A stretch of DNA of 64,000 nt. It comes from Sesamum alatum. Lineage: Eukaryota; Streptophyta; Magnoliopsida; Lamiales; Pedaliaceae. Made by a program: the position numbers and the translations under genes. Each line of letters starts with the position of its first letter. The stretch's first letter is position 1. The stretch covers positions 12,845,864 through 12,909,863 of the forward strand of contig JACGWO010000008.1 of NCBI GenBank assembly GCA_034509735.1. The letters are read 5' to 3'. This document shows, piece by piece, positions 1 through 14,326 of this stretch. The notes below the pieces were generated by a model. That model searched no databases. It worked only from the letters and a program-made list of their open reading frames with translations, and was not told the origin of the DNA.

Positions 1-817
1 AATTCCATGCCCTATACTATGGCCGGGAGACGGTAGATGGAAGGACCATACATGTATGAACTCGGGAGCCTAAATGTTCACACCATTTATTCAGCTTGTC
101 TCTAGTGCCATGGACTGTTACTAGACGACCACCTATGGTATCAGGCATTTCTGGTTATGGGTTAGGAGGAAATAATTAATTAAATTAGATTTAATTAATT
201 TATCTTAGACACTGGCCCAAGTCTAGCTGAAGTGAACCTAAAGAGTCACACACAATTCATTAGACGTGATAGGAATTAATTTGAAGTAATTCTGGAAGAA
301 GGAATTTAATTTAATTGAATTAAATTATTTCTTTGGAGAGCATAAATGATTGGATTATTTATGAAAATAATCCATGGGTTGGATTTCCAAAGTGTAATGA
401 ATTGAATTGATTGAATTTTGGGCTTAGCCTTTGTAAATTAGTTAGATTAATTTAATTTATAAATTAAAAGAGAGTGGGTTTGGGTCTTTTAATTAGATTA
501 AAAGATATGGAGGCTTTAAAATTGGGCTTAAAATTAAATTAGATTTAATAGGTTAACTCAATTGGACCTTGGGTTTATTTAATTTAGTTTAAATTAAACC
601 TAGTCCATTAAAACCTAGCCCAAGCCCGGGTTGACTCGATCTAAATCAAGAACAATGGAAGACTGAGATTGAGGAGATGACTGATGGAGATTTCTCATTG
701 GAGGAGCTCTATTTTCAGCCAATATGAGGAAGGAAGAAAGTGATGATTTGTGGATGGTAACTTCTATCCTAGAGAATTGAAAAGACTAGGTCATTCCAAC
801 TCTCCATCATCACCAAC

Positions 818-860
<43 letters not shown>

Positions 861-1300
861 GTCTCCAATCCCTAGTTCTTTTTGCTTCTTGCATAGAAGA
901 AGAACACAAGAAATCAAAGTCATTAATAATAACGTGTGTTTAGTTTTCTTTCTTCCCGATTTCCTACTTGCTAGCATGAGTAGATCTCGTTCTTTCTAGT
1001 GAATTGGGTGAACATCTTTGGAGGATTTTCTTGGTTGAAATTTCATGGTGAAAAATCCGGAGAAATGAGGATAACAAGCTAGAAGCCGACTAGAGAAAAC
1101 TAGGTAAGCATCCATTTATAATTTCATTTTCTCCCTTTTTGATTCTTGGCCATACATGTATTGTTATTGTTTTTCACATGTTATACACTGAACGCTCGGG
1201 AAGACCAAGGGCGCACCCCTTGGTCCGGAATTTTATTGTAGTTTTCCATTATTTGCTTTGATTTTATGCTCCTGTCGCGCATTTCCGGGGCCAATTTACA
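1..1300 (+). mobile_element. Ty1/copia LTR, 5'-truncated by the window edge (probable 5' LTR of element F)
   Basis: The first ~200 bases match the middle of the LTR family seen at 6541, 10740 and 59270: the phrases around GGGAGACGGTAGATGGAAGG, CTCGGGAGCCTAAATGTTCA and CTAGTGCCATGGAC recur in the same order. AT-rich blocks, a CT microsatellite and a CGCTCGGGAAGACC..CACCCCTTGG segment then follow as in the other copies. The segment ends near TTTACA at 1300, which fits an LTR 3' end. No clear primer-binding site follows, so pairing with the internal region at 2820 is an inference. The strand is set by LTR orientation (TGTTAG side would lie to the left). Confidence 0.72.
820..857. repeat. (CT)n microsatellite in the LTR
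   Basis: Uninterrupted CT dinucleotides. Pyrimidine-rich tracts occur at the equivalent place in sibling LTRs near 11636 and 60110, probably the transcribed leader of the LTR. Confidence 0.95.
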
Positions 1301-1406
1301 CTTTTGGTAGGCATGTTGATTTTTTGGTAATCTTCGAAAGCTTGTCTGCTAGCTTTAAACATGCGTTGTAACTTCCTCCTAGATATGTGAACCGTTTGAT
1401 TATCAT
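1301..1406. other. Short spacer, nothing recognised
   Basis: Lies between the LTR end and the tandem duplication. No primer-binding site or coding similarity seen. Confidence 0.5.
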
Positions 1407-2492
1407 CATTCCCTTCTCGCTTTGGTGTTCTCTCAGACTATAACGATCTTATATTTTCCCTCAAACCTCCTTGTGCGCGCTCAGGTGATTGATCCATATT
1501 GTTTAGGCCGTTCCCACATGCAGTGCCAACAGATCTGGATTGAGGTACTTAGCTACCTACAACTCATCTGGGGATGACCTAGTGGTGACTTGACAATAAT
1601 CCGGAGTACAGGTCTTGAGGAGTATCTTGAATTGGATAAGTAATGGTTGACCTACACATAAATCGTTAGGATAGTTGATGTAGACCTCAACTAAAATCCT
1701 ACGAAATTTAAGTGAGTCTAGCGTTTGAGGTTATCAAACGCCGAATGCAATGTAGTGGAGAGTGCGATCTCATGGTAATAAATACATACCTATGTAATGG
1801 GCCCTTCAATGTATTTATAGGCATTTATCTGTGAGAATCTGTATAGGTCACGTTTCAATGATGTACTGGTCGGATGAAGTCTGGATCAATCTTTAATGAG
1901 GCGGGTTGTTGTGACCCAACTCGCTCAAAAACACGCGGACACTCAAAGCGGACATTCCCTTCTCGCTCTGGTGTTCTCTTAGACTATAACGATCTTCTAT
2001 TCTCCCTCGAACCTCCTTGTGCGCGCTCAGGTGATTGATCCATAGTGTTTAGGCCATTCCCACATGCAGTGCCAACAGATCTGGATTAAGGTACTTAGTT
2101 ACCTACAACTCATCTGGGGATGACCTAGTGGTGACTTGACAATAATCCGGAGTACAAGTCTTGATGAGTATCTTGAACTGGATAAGTAATGGTTGACCTA
2201 TACACAAATCGTTAGGATAGTTGATGTAGACCTCAGCTAAAATCCTACGAAATTTAAGTGAGTCTACCGTTTGAGGTTATCAAACGCCAAATGCGATAGT
2301 GGAGAGTGCGATCTCATGGTAATAAATACATACCTATGCAATGGGCCCTTCAATGTATTTATAGCCATTTATCTGTGAGAATCTGTATAGGCCACGTTTC
2401 AATGATGTAGTGGTCGGATGAAGTCTGGATCAATGTTTAATGAGGCGGGTTGTTGCGACCCGACTCGCTCAAAAACACGCGGACACTCAAAG
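1407..2492 (-). repeat. Two-copy tandem duplication (~545 bp unit), possibly a gypsy LTR plus leader on the minus strand
   Basis: The unit beginning CATTCCCTTCTCGCT at 1407 repeats at 1953. Both copies run through the same landmarks (GTGCGCGCTCAGGTGATTG, CATGCAGTGCCAACAG, GGGCCCTTCAATGTATTTATA, ACACGCGGACACTCAAAG) with scattered substitutions and small indels. Read on the minus strand, each copy has TATAAATA followed later by a TTGGCACTGCATGTGGGAA stretch. The latter resembles the TTGGCGCCGTCTGTGGGAA type of primer-binding region of plant Tat-like gypsy elements. That identification is tentative; the duplication itself is plain. Confidence 0.85.
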
Positions 2493-2819
2493 GATTTTGG
2501 CATTTTCTTGCTTTTGAAAAGCATTTTGGTCCTTCTGACTTGTTCAGTGCATTTCCCTTATCATGTATAGTTTAGAGAGAGTGATCAATTACATGAAAAT
2601 TGTATCAAACTATTTGTCATTTTTTATGACTATTTCTTATTTTAAATTTAATTTAGTTTTTGTTATATTATTTTTGTGTATTTTATGTTTTATTTTTTAC
2701 TACCATATCATGATTTCTATTATTTTTAAATTTATTGACATGAAATGATTTTAAATTGATCATTTACTAACTATTGTTAATAAAAAATTTATCTAATTAG
2801 ATATATCTACGTCATAATG
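2493..2819. other. AT-rich stretch, nothing recognised
   Basis: Very AT-rich sequence between the tandem duplication and the first recognisable copia integrase codons. A 61-codon open frame at 2563-2748 is compositional (F, I, Y rich) and shows no family resemblance. Confidence 0.5.
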
Positions 2820-5720
<2,901 letters not shown>

Positions 5721-5723
5721 GTC

Positions 5724-5734
5724 AAGTGGGCTAT
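5724..5734 (+). other. Polypurine tract of element F
   Basis: AAGTGGGCTAT lies directly before the LTR start. Siblings at 12433 and 58440 read AAGTGGGAGAT. It would prime plus-strand synthesis. Confidence 0.75.
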
Positions 5735-7205
5735 TGTTAAAATAGGTGACCAGAAAGCCAATTGGAATTGGCTTGATGTTATTTGTTTCTGACAATTTCA
5801 TTGTAATTTTAATGTTGTTTATGAATAAAGTGAGTACTCATGTTTTGGGAATTGTGTTTTTTGTGCTTAATATTTATGTTTATTCGCTTAACATCCCAAC
5901 AAAGCCTACAGACCAAACGTACAACCCGTATAGTTGGGCTACGCATTGGATGGCAGCTTGCAACCAACTTCTGAGGGTTGAGTCTAAAATGTTCTAAGTC
6001 AAGGACCTCGAGACAAGGCATCGAGAGTCCTATAGAGACTTGCACTAAATATTGCATTTCATTGGATGAGTTTCGTGTTTCATCGGTGATAGACATTGGA
6101 TGTCTATGTAATTTTAGTGAGTTTGTTCGACCAGGATTGTCGAGCCGACTGAACTGACATACAAGGAGTTGTCATATGGAAGCCTTGGAGGCTTGGTCGG
6201 TTTAACTGAAACTCCCTAGCTCCAATAGTACGAGATTAGTCCTCAGACTTGAGGAACCATGTCAGTCATATGCATATGATGGTTGTATCTCAGATCTAGC
6301 AAGAAATGTCTGTATCTATGATGTGTTCATTATAAACCTTATCCAGTATAGTCGCAATATGTATTAAGGATGGTGGATTCCATGACAGGATCCGTCATCT
6401 GTCAGTATATGACAATCGAGTGTCCTATTTCTTTGAGACTATGGCCACAATGAGTGGTCGATCAAGGAATGGTTTCCTATGTTGATCAATAGAGCAAATG
6501 CGTCTCGAGTTATTAAGCATAGTTGTCTAGTCAAGGATGGGATCCGATGCCCAATTTTATGCCCTAGACTTAGACTGGGAGACAACTGATGGAAGGACCG
6601 TACTCTTATGGTACTCGGGAGCCTAAATATTCATGCCAACATTCATCTAGTCTTTAGTTCCATGGGCCGTTGCTAGACGGTCATCCATGGTGACAAGCAT
6701 TTTCGATTAATGTTCAATTGAAAATGGTTAATTAAATTAGATTTAATTAATCAATTATGTTGGACACAAGCCCAAGTCTAGTTGAGGGTGGACCTAAAGA
6801 GTCACACACAAATAATTGTGGAATTGGTAGAATTAATTTTGAATTAATTCTAGAAGAAATGAATTGATTTAATTGGATTAAATTAATTCAAGGAGAAAAT
6901 AAATGATTCGATTCATTTATTGGGAAATCGATTTGATGGATAGTCCAAGAATTAATTAATTAGATTAGTTAATTTTGGGCTTAGAACCTTTAAATTAATT
7001 GGATTAATTTATCTGGCTTGGCTTAATTAATTGATTGGATCAATTAATTAGAGTTTGGACTTCTATTTGTTTAATTGGATTAAATAAACTAGTGGGCTTG
7101 AATTGGATTAAAATTACTTAGATTAATTAATGCTCAATGGACTTTTATTTTGACTTAATTAATTAGATTAAATAAAGGTCCATGACTTGTAGTCCAAGTC
7201 CATAA
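5735..7205 (+). mobile_element. Copia LTR between elements F and A, truncated at its 3' side
   Basis: Begins TGTTAAAATAGGTGACCAGAAAGCC right after the polypurine tract, like the LTRs at 9911, 12444 and 58451. It carries the shared internal landmarks (CATCGAGAGTCCTAT, CATATGGAAGCCTTGGAGG, GGAAGGACCGTACTC, AAGAGTCACACAC) and ends near 7205 where gag-like codons of element A begin. About 600-700 bp of the LTR 3' side are missing. It may serve both as 3' LTR of F and as the remains of the 5' LTR of A. Confidence 0.85.
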
Positions 7206-9910
7206 AAAATGCAGGTTAGAACATGTTGAGGAGGAGTTCAAACTCATCCACTTTTGAGCATAAGTGGCCAACCATGATGAGTGCAATTGGGGCAAGCGAA
7301 AGGTTCGTAGTGTCATACTGGCATCGATGACTAAAGAGTTCCAGAAGCAACATGATAGGTTGGAGAATGGCCACTCAATCCTGTTTTGCATGCAAGAGTT
7401 GTAGGTCCAGAATAGACATATGCGATATGCTGTAATAAAGGTCTTATTCGGAACTAAAATGACTGAAGGCTCATCAGTCCTTGAGCACTGCGTGAAGATG
7501 CTTTCCTTTGTGGAAAAGCTAGAAAACTTGAACGCAGACATGGACAATGATACATACATAGATGTGTTCCTTCAATAGAGAAGTTCATTGTTAACGTTGA
7601 CATGAATGGGCTTGAGAAATCCATTTCGTAGTTGATCAATATGTTGTCTGTACGAGGCCAATACCAAGAAGCCAGCGCCCAGAACGGTTGAGGAGGATTT
7701 GGCTTCAAAGTCCAAGGGCAAGAAAGCCCATTGTTGGACCAAGAAGAAGAAAGCTAAAGGCCCAACGATACAAAAGGTGGAGCCTAAGGGGAGGGGAAAG
7801 AGAAGGGTGCTTGATAAGGCCAGCAAGGCAGATGAAGAGTGTCATTATTGCCATGAGAAAGAACATTGGAAGAGGAACGACAAGAAGTTAATACAATTGC
7901 TAATTCTGCTTCATGGGTATTGGATATCGGGTGTGGTGTTTATATCTGTAATGATTTACAAGTAATGGCAAAAAGGAGAAGGCTAAGTCAAGAGGATACA
8001 ATCTTAGCGCTTGGAGAGTTCGTGGACTATTTGAAAGAGAATGTGATTCTAACTCAATGGACTTCTCTTGGAACACCATAATTGAACAACGTATCTAAAA
8101 GGAGAATTCGAACACTGTTGGACATAGTTCGACCAAAGATGAGTTTCACTGACGACCACTGTCCTTCTGAGTTTATGCTCTTGACACAACGGTTAAGTTG
8201 CTGAACATAGCGTTGTCTAAGATCATAGACCAGATGCCAAATTAGATATGGCACGACAGACTTGCTTCCTATGAATACCTTTGGGTATGGAGAAGTCCCG
8301 CGTATGTCAGGAGACTAGTTGGTTTCGCAATCTAGCTTGTGCAGGTTTGTTGGATATTCGAAAGAAACTGCTAGATATTAATTCTATGATTCCTTGGAAC
8401 AAAAGGTGTTTGTTTCAACGAATGAAATTTTCCTAAAAAAGGGGTTTTCCATCGGATACCCGACGTGAGGAGTTGCTACTTGAAGAGTCAAGTGAAACGA
8501 CGCCTCAGTTAGAAATGACATCATCATCTGCACCTTAGGCTTCTACTGATTGATACAAAAACCCTCCATAGGTTAATTAGAGTGTCTCAAAGGATATGCA
8601 GAATGCTGGGTATGATCGGTCAGTTGGATTATGATACAAAGACTATGGGAGAAGCAATGTCGGACATCGATTTGAGAAAGTGGCTTGAGTCCATGAGTTT
8701 TGAAGTTGACTGTATGGATTCCAACAAGGTTTGGACCTTGGTCGAACCACTTAAAGGTGTAAGGCCTATTGGATGTAATGGGTCTATAAAAGAAAACTTG
8801 GAACTGATGGGGAGGTTGCAACCTTCAAGGCCAGGCTAGTGGCGAAGGGCTATACTCAGAGATCCAATGTGGACTTTGCGGATACCTATTCACCAATGGC
8901 TGTGGCCAAGTCCATTAGAATCCTCTTTGCCATATCAGTGTTTTATGACTACAAAATATGGTAGATGGATATGAAAAAGGAGTTTCATAATGGTTTTGTT
9001 GAGGAAGAGATCTATATGGATCAGTCGGAGGGTTTCATATCCAAGGGAGATGAGCAACGGGTTTGCCGACTGTCCATTTGTGGACTGAAACGGGCATCAG
9101 GAAAGTTGGGACATTCATTTTGATGAAGTTATAAAGGTTATGATTTTGTCAAGAACGAGTTTGATCTTAGTGTATATAGAAAAGACAATGGGAGTTCTGT
9201 TGTGTTTCTAGTGCTCTACGTGAATGACATCCTGCCCATTGGGAATAACATTAGAAAGTTAGGTGACACAAAAGCATGATTGTCTACCCAATTCTCCAAA
9301 AAGGATTTGGGTGAAAATTCCTTCATCCTGGGCATTAAGATCTATAGGGATAAATCTAAGAGGATGTTAGGAATGATCGAAGACTCGTACATCGAGAAAA
9401 TCTTGAAGAGGTTCAATTTGAAAAACTCAAAACGAGGATACTTTCCTATGAGACATGGAGTAGAGCTTCTAACGACACAGTCTCCCAAGACTAATGGAGA
9501 GACTAGGAGAATGTTGGCCATTACTATGCCACCGCTGTTGGGTATACAGTATGTCTTTTAGTGTACCAAGCTTGATGTAACTCATAATCTGAGTGTAATG
9601 AGTAGGTATGAGGTGTGCGATAGTGACGCACAATAGGGTGCCATTAAGACCATCCTTAAGTACTTGAGAAGGACTAAAGAGATGTTCTTGGTACACGGCG
9701 CTGGAGGATTGATACTCGAAAGGTATAGTGATACCCGCTTCCAGTTAGACCTAAATGATGCCAAGTCTCAGTGTGGATATGTATTAAAGCTCAATGGAGG
9801 TTTGGTGGTCTGAAGAGTTCCAAGCAGGACCCCACAACTGACTCCGCTACTAAGGTTGAATACATAGCAGCTGTGGAAGCAGCTAAAGAAGCAGTTTTGG
9901 ATGAAAACTA
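7206..9910 (+). pseudogene. Copia element A: gag, protease, integrase end, RT and start of RNase H (decayed)
   Basis: Gag similarity runs from about 7290 (SVLEHCVKMLSFVEKLENL near 7470) to a zinc knuckle CHYCHEKEHWKRND near 7840, in which the last cysteine has become aspartate. The protease core ASWVLDIGCGVYICND follows at about 7910. The frame then jumps straight into the end of the integrase core (EFVDYLKENVILTQW near 8017), so most of integrase is deleted. RT motifs run from 8770 to 9560, and the catalytic box reads LYVNDILP at about 9216, so the second position of the YVDD box is altered. RNase H continues to WMKNY at 9910, where a solo LTR interrupts it. Many stops. Not functional. Confidence 0.92.
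9906..9910. repeat. Target-site duplication AACTA, left copy
   Basis: AACTA flanks the solo LTR on both sides (9906-9910 and 12136-12140). Removing the LTR and one copy restores a continuous RNase H reading frame. Confidence 0.9.
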
Positions 9911-12135
9911 TGTTAGAATAGGTGACCAGAAAGCCAATAGGTTTGGCGATTCGTAACCTATCTGACAACTTAATGTAAATGTAATATTATTATGTGATGA
10001 ATAAGATGAGTGTTTGTCACCAATGGTACCTTCTTTGTTGCGCTCATCTTACATTTGTTAAAACGGTGTTTCACTTATATCGCAACAAAGCCCACAGACC
10101 ATGGATAACAACTCGTGCAGTTGGGCCACGCATTGGATGGTGGTCATGAAACCAACTGATTAAGAGTTGGGTCTGAAACGTTCCAAGTCAAGGACCTCGA
10201 GACAGGGCATCGAGAGTCCTATTGAGACTTGCGTCAAGAGTCGTGTTCATTAGATGAGTGCCGTGTTTCATCGGCAACAAGCGTGGGACGCCTACACGAT
10301 CTTGATGGGTTGGTCGACTGGGGTCAAGCCGACTGGACTGACTCGCGGGGATCATCATATGGAAGCCTTAGAGGCTTGGTCGGTATGATTGGTATTCCCC
10401 GGTTCCGATAATACGGGAGTAATCCTCAGACTTGAGGGATCATGGCAGTCGCGTGCACATGACGGCTGTATCTTGGATCTGGCGAGAGGTAATCATTCTA
10501 TAAGATGATTATCATAAGCCTTGTCCAGTGCAGTCGGAATGTGTAGCGAGGACGGTGGATTCCACGTCCCCTGTCAATATGTGACAGAGGTATCTCCTAT
10601 GCACTCGGAGACACGTTCATGCTGTTTGAAGCTGTGGCCACAGTGGTTGGTCGAACAGGGAATGGTTTCCTGTGTCGACGCAATAAACCATACGTGGTCT
10701 CGAGTATTAAGCATAGATACCTAGTCAAGGATGGTAACCGACGCCTAATTCCATACCCTAGACTAAGGCTGGGAGACGGTAGACGGAAGGATCGTACCCG
10801 TACGGAATCGGCGCCTAAATGTTCACGCCAATTCACCTAGTCTCTAGTGCCATGGACCGTTGCTAGACGGCCACCCATTGAAACGGGCCCTTGTGGGACA
10901 TGGGCCCAAGTCTAGCTGAGGGTGAACCTAAAGGGTCACACACAAATCACCGAGGAGGTTGAGAGATTGACTTGGAGTCAATCTCGAAGGATAAATAAGT
11001 AATTTGATTACTTAAGGGAAAGTCTATTGGATGGACGGGCTGATATTGTATCGAGCTTTCATTTAATCGGTAAATTGGATTTTCGATTAAATATGGAAAG
11101 TTGAGACGTTGAGACATTGGATCTTTTAATTGGATTAAAAGATCAACAAGAATAATTTAAATGGGCATTAAATTGGATTTAATGTTGGGTTTGACATAAT
11201 TGGATTGTGATAAAACCCGGTCCGTTAAATTTACTCGAGATGAGAAATAATTCCTATTTTGGAATAGGAAGAAGTTGGACTTCTTCCCTTAATTAATACA
11301 TGACCGACATGCTCCCATGGAGGAAGCAAAATCAACCATGTTTCATGCTAGGTGGTATGTTGACTTATCTCTTTTGAAAAGAGACAAATAAACTCCAATC
11401 AAGCTCTTCCCTTTTGGTATGATTTGATCATACCATAAATTTTGGTAGGCTGGATTGATGAACTGATGGTGATTGATTGGAATGAATCTATACATCCTTG
11501 GATGAACCTAGACACATTCCAATAATCACATTAATTATGTATATATATATATATATTAAAATATACTACACCAAGCATAAGAGATTCGTTATTCATCTTT
11601 TTCTAGGAAAAAGAGAAGACAAAAATCCTCTCCTCTCTCTCAAACTCTCGGCCCTCTCTCCCTCTCTTACACTTGTGTTCTTCACTTGATTTTGAATTAA
11701 GAAGAAGAACAAAGTAAGTTTAAGAGAGCACTAATTCATAGTGTTCTTCTCTTAAACCGATTCCTTCTTAAACCCGTTCTTTTCTAGCAAGCAGAACGTG
11801 TGTTTCTTCCGGTGTGGTGTGGATCACCTTTTGAGAATCCATACATTTGGATTTCGTGAGCATTCCGGAGAAGGAACAACGCAAGTAGCCGGGAGCATAC
11901 GCTAAACAATCAAAGGTAACGGTTTATTATGCTTTGATTGATTTAATATACATCTATGCCCTATGTGTTTAAATATATGTTTCTAATATTTACACATCCT
12001 ACATCGGACTCCCGGTTGAGCACCCAAGGGTACACCCCTTGGGTTCGTATTTTAAATTAGATTTGATTTAATTTACGCTATTTCCTCGCTTTCTCGCTTC
12101 CGCTCGCGCTCCCGGGCGGATCCGCTCGTCCTTCA
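9911..12135 (+). mobile_element. Solo copia LTR inserted in RNase H of element A
   Basis: Runs from TGTTAGAATAGGTGACC to GTCCTTCA, so it has TG..CA ends and a length of 2225 bp. It is flanked by AACTA on both sides. Internal landmarks match the 3' LTR of element E in order: GACCTCGAGACAGGGCATCG, GGATCATCATATGGAAGCC, AAGGGTCACACACAAATCACC, a TA-rich run at 11537, GCACCCAAGGGTACACCCC and CGGATCCGCTCGTCC. No internal domain is present, so this is a product of recombination between two LTRs. Confidence 0.95.
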
Positions 12136-12443
12136 AACTACATACAAAATGTGGGTGTAGTACCTAGTATTACTGAGCCTGTGGTTATATTTTTTAATAA
12201 TAACGGGGCTATAGTGCAAGCAAAGGAACCGAGATCTCATCATAGGTCCAAGCATATTCTTAGACGCTACCATATGCTTCGTGAGATGGTAAGAAAAGTC
12301 GATGTGAGAATAGATCGTGTCTCATTAGGAGAAAGCACGACATATCGATTGACCAAGCTGGTGTCACAGATCGTCCATGCTCCGCATCTTGAGAAGATGG
12401 GTCTGAAGTCCATGGGTGATTGGCTTTTTGTCAAGTGGGAGAT
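12136..12443 (+). pseudogene. Element A: end of RNase H and polypurine tract
   Basis: Continues the frame broken at 9910: GVVPSITEPVVIFFNNNGA, then RSHHRSKHILRRYHMLREM and KMGLKSMGDWL, the usual copia RNase H end. An open frame of 107 codons (12151-12474) survives here and reads on into the LTR. The polypurine tract AAGTGGGAGAT is at 12433-12443, directly before the next LTR. Confidence 0.93.
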
Positions 12444-13756
12444 TGTTAGAATAGGTGACCAGAAAGCAATCTGATTGGCTATTTTGTAATCTATTTTTCC
12501 AATTTCTTTCATTGTAATATTGAACGATATGAATAAAGTAAATTCATTTAGCCATATTTGTCGTATTTACTTACTGCTTTATACGCCTGTTACGAATGAA
12601 GTCCACAGACCACCTAACGACCAATGAAGTCGCGTTGCGCATAAGTTCGCAACCTTGAAACCAACTTCAGAGGATTGGGCTTCAAAATTTCCAAGTCAAG
12701 AACCTTCAAAATATGGCTCGAAGGTTCTATTGAGAGTTGCACTCAGAGCTGCATTCATGTGTTTCATTAGCAACAGTCGTGTAATGTCTATACACTTCAA
12801 TGGGTGATTGACAGGAGTTTTCAATAGGCGGTTGACAAGGAGTTGTCAAGCTGACTAAACTGACTCATGAGGAGTTGTCATATGGAAGCCCTTATGCGTT
12901 GGTCGGTATCACTCGAAGTCCTCTGCTTTGAAAGTACAGGATTTAATCCTATGACTTGAAGATCCACAATTGTCCCGTACATAAGTTGGATGTACCTAGG
13001 TATTGGAAAAAAGTAATCATGTTCTGGCGTGGTTATCATAAGCCTTGTTCCAGTGCAGTTCACACATGTATAGGGGCTAGTGAGATCCAAGATAGAATCC
13101 ATCGCCTATCATGAGATGATAGGCATCTCTTATGCACTCTGAAGCATGTTGCACTCTAGAAGTCGTCGCCACAACTGATAGTCAAATAGGAAAGGGGTTT
13201 CCTATGTTGACCAATGGAGGAACACGACTAGAGTTAGTAGCATAGTTGTATAGTCTGGAATGGGGACGATGACTAATTTCATACCTAGACTAAAACTTGG
13301 AGATGGCTGATAGAAGGACCGTATTTGTATGTACATAAGAGCTTACAAGTTCATGCCATATTCATCTACTCTCTAGTACCATGGACAGTTGCTAGACGAC
13401 CACCTATGGTAACGGGTACTCCTGGATTAAGTTTTATTTAGGAGTGATTAATTAAATGGGATTTAATTAATCTAGTACAAAGTATTTCCCTATTAATTTT
13501 TTTAGGGATATAAGTCCAAGTCTAGCTAAGGATGAACCTATGGAGGTGATAACTTAAAATACTACAGAAGTTTAAGGAATTAATTCTTGAAGAAACACAT
13601 GATTAATTTAAAAGGTTTAACTTAATCTTGATTAAATAACGTGATTATTTACTCGGAGAGTCCATGTGATGGGAGGTCAAAAAATTAATTAATGAGATTA
13701 ATTAATTAGAGAATGGGCTTTATATATTTATATAATTAAATAAATCAAGTCATGGG
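12444..13756 (+). mobile_element. 3' LTR of element A, left part
   Basis: Starts TGTTAGAATAGGTGACCAGA after the polypurine tract. It follows the family order of landmarks up to an AT-rich stretch ending AATCAAGTCATGGG, where element G is inserted. It resumes at 23708. The two parts add to about 2.05 kb, the normal LTR length here. Confidence 0.9.
13752..13756. repeat. Target-site duplication ATGGG, left copy (element G)
   Basis: ATGGG stands directly before the TG of the left LTR of G; the second copy at 23703-23707 directly follows the CA of its right LTR. Confidence 0.9.
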
Positions 13757-14295
13757 TGAAACGTTATGTGGATCGTCCCCGGAGATGAACGCGAATAGCG
13801 GAAGTGCGAAAGATTGCATAATAAAAATTGCAAAGCATAATTAAATGGAATTTAAACCATGCATAACATACATAAACGAATCAAGGGGTGTGCCCTTGAT
13901 TCTCCCGGGTGTTCGGTGTATCTCATGTTCAACAAAGCACAACTTGGAGGCCATAAAATTTGAACCAAAAAATATAATTAAAGAACCTACCCGGTTGTAG
14001 TTTTGTCTTCGTTCGGCTACATGCATTGTTCCCCATTTTACACCAAGATCTCCAGAAAGAGACCCTCTAAATCATCTCACTCGCTACAGCGGAAAGCAAA
14101 CAACCCTTGTGCTAGCAAGAAATTATTTGGGGAGAAGAGACATCGATACACGCTATCAATTAACGCAATCGACGTCTCTTATGTTCTAACTTGAATAAAT
14201 CAAGAAGAACAAAGTAGAAATCTTGGAGAGTGAAGACGAGGGATGGACGAAATTGAGAGAGCATGATGAGATGAGAGTTGTAGAGATTAGTAGGG

Positions 14296-14326
<31 letters not shown>

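Noticed and set aside
2563..2748. 61-codon frame with a hydrophobic, membrane-like sequence
   Set aside because: F/I/Y-rich protein arises from AT-rich DNA; no neighbours or signals support a gene.
5809..6096. 95-codon minus-strand frame and similar ones at 15578 and 23354
   Set aside because: They fall in equivalent places in copia LTRs and recur with the repeat, not with any coding constraint.
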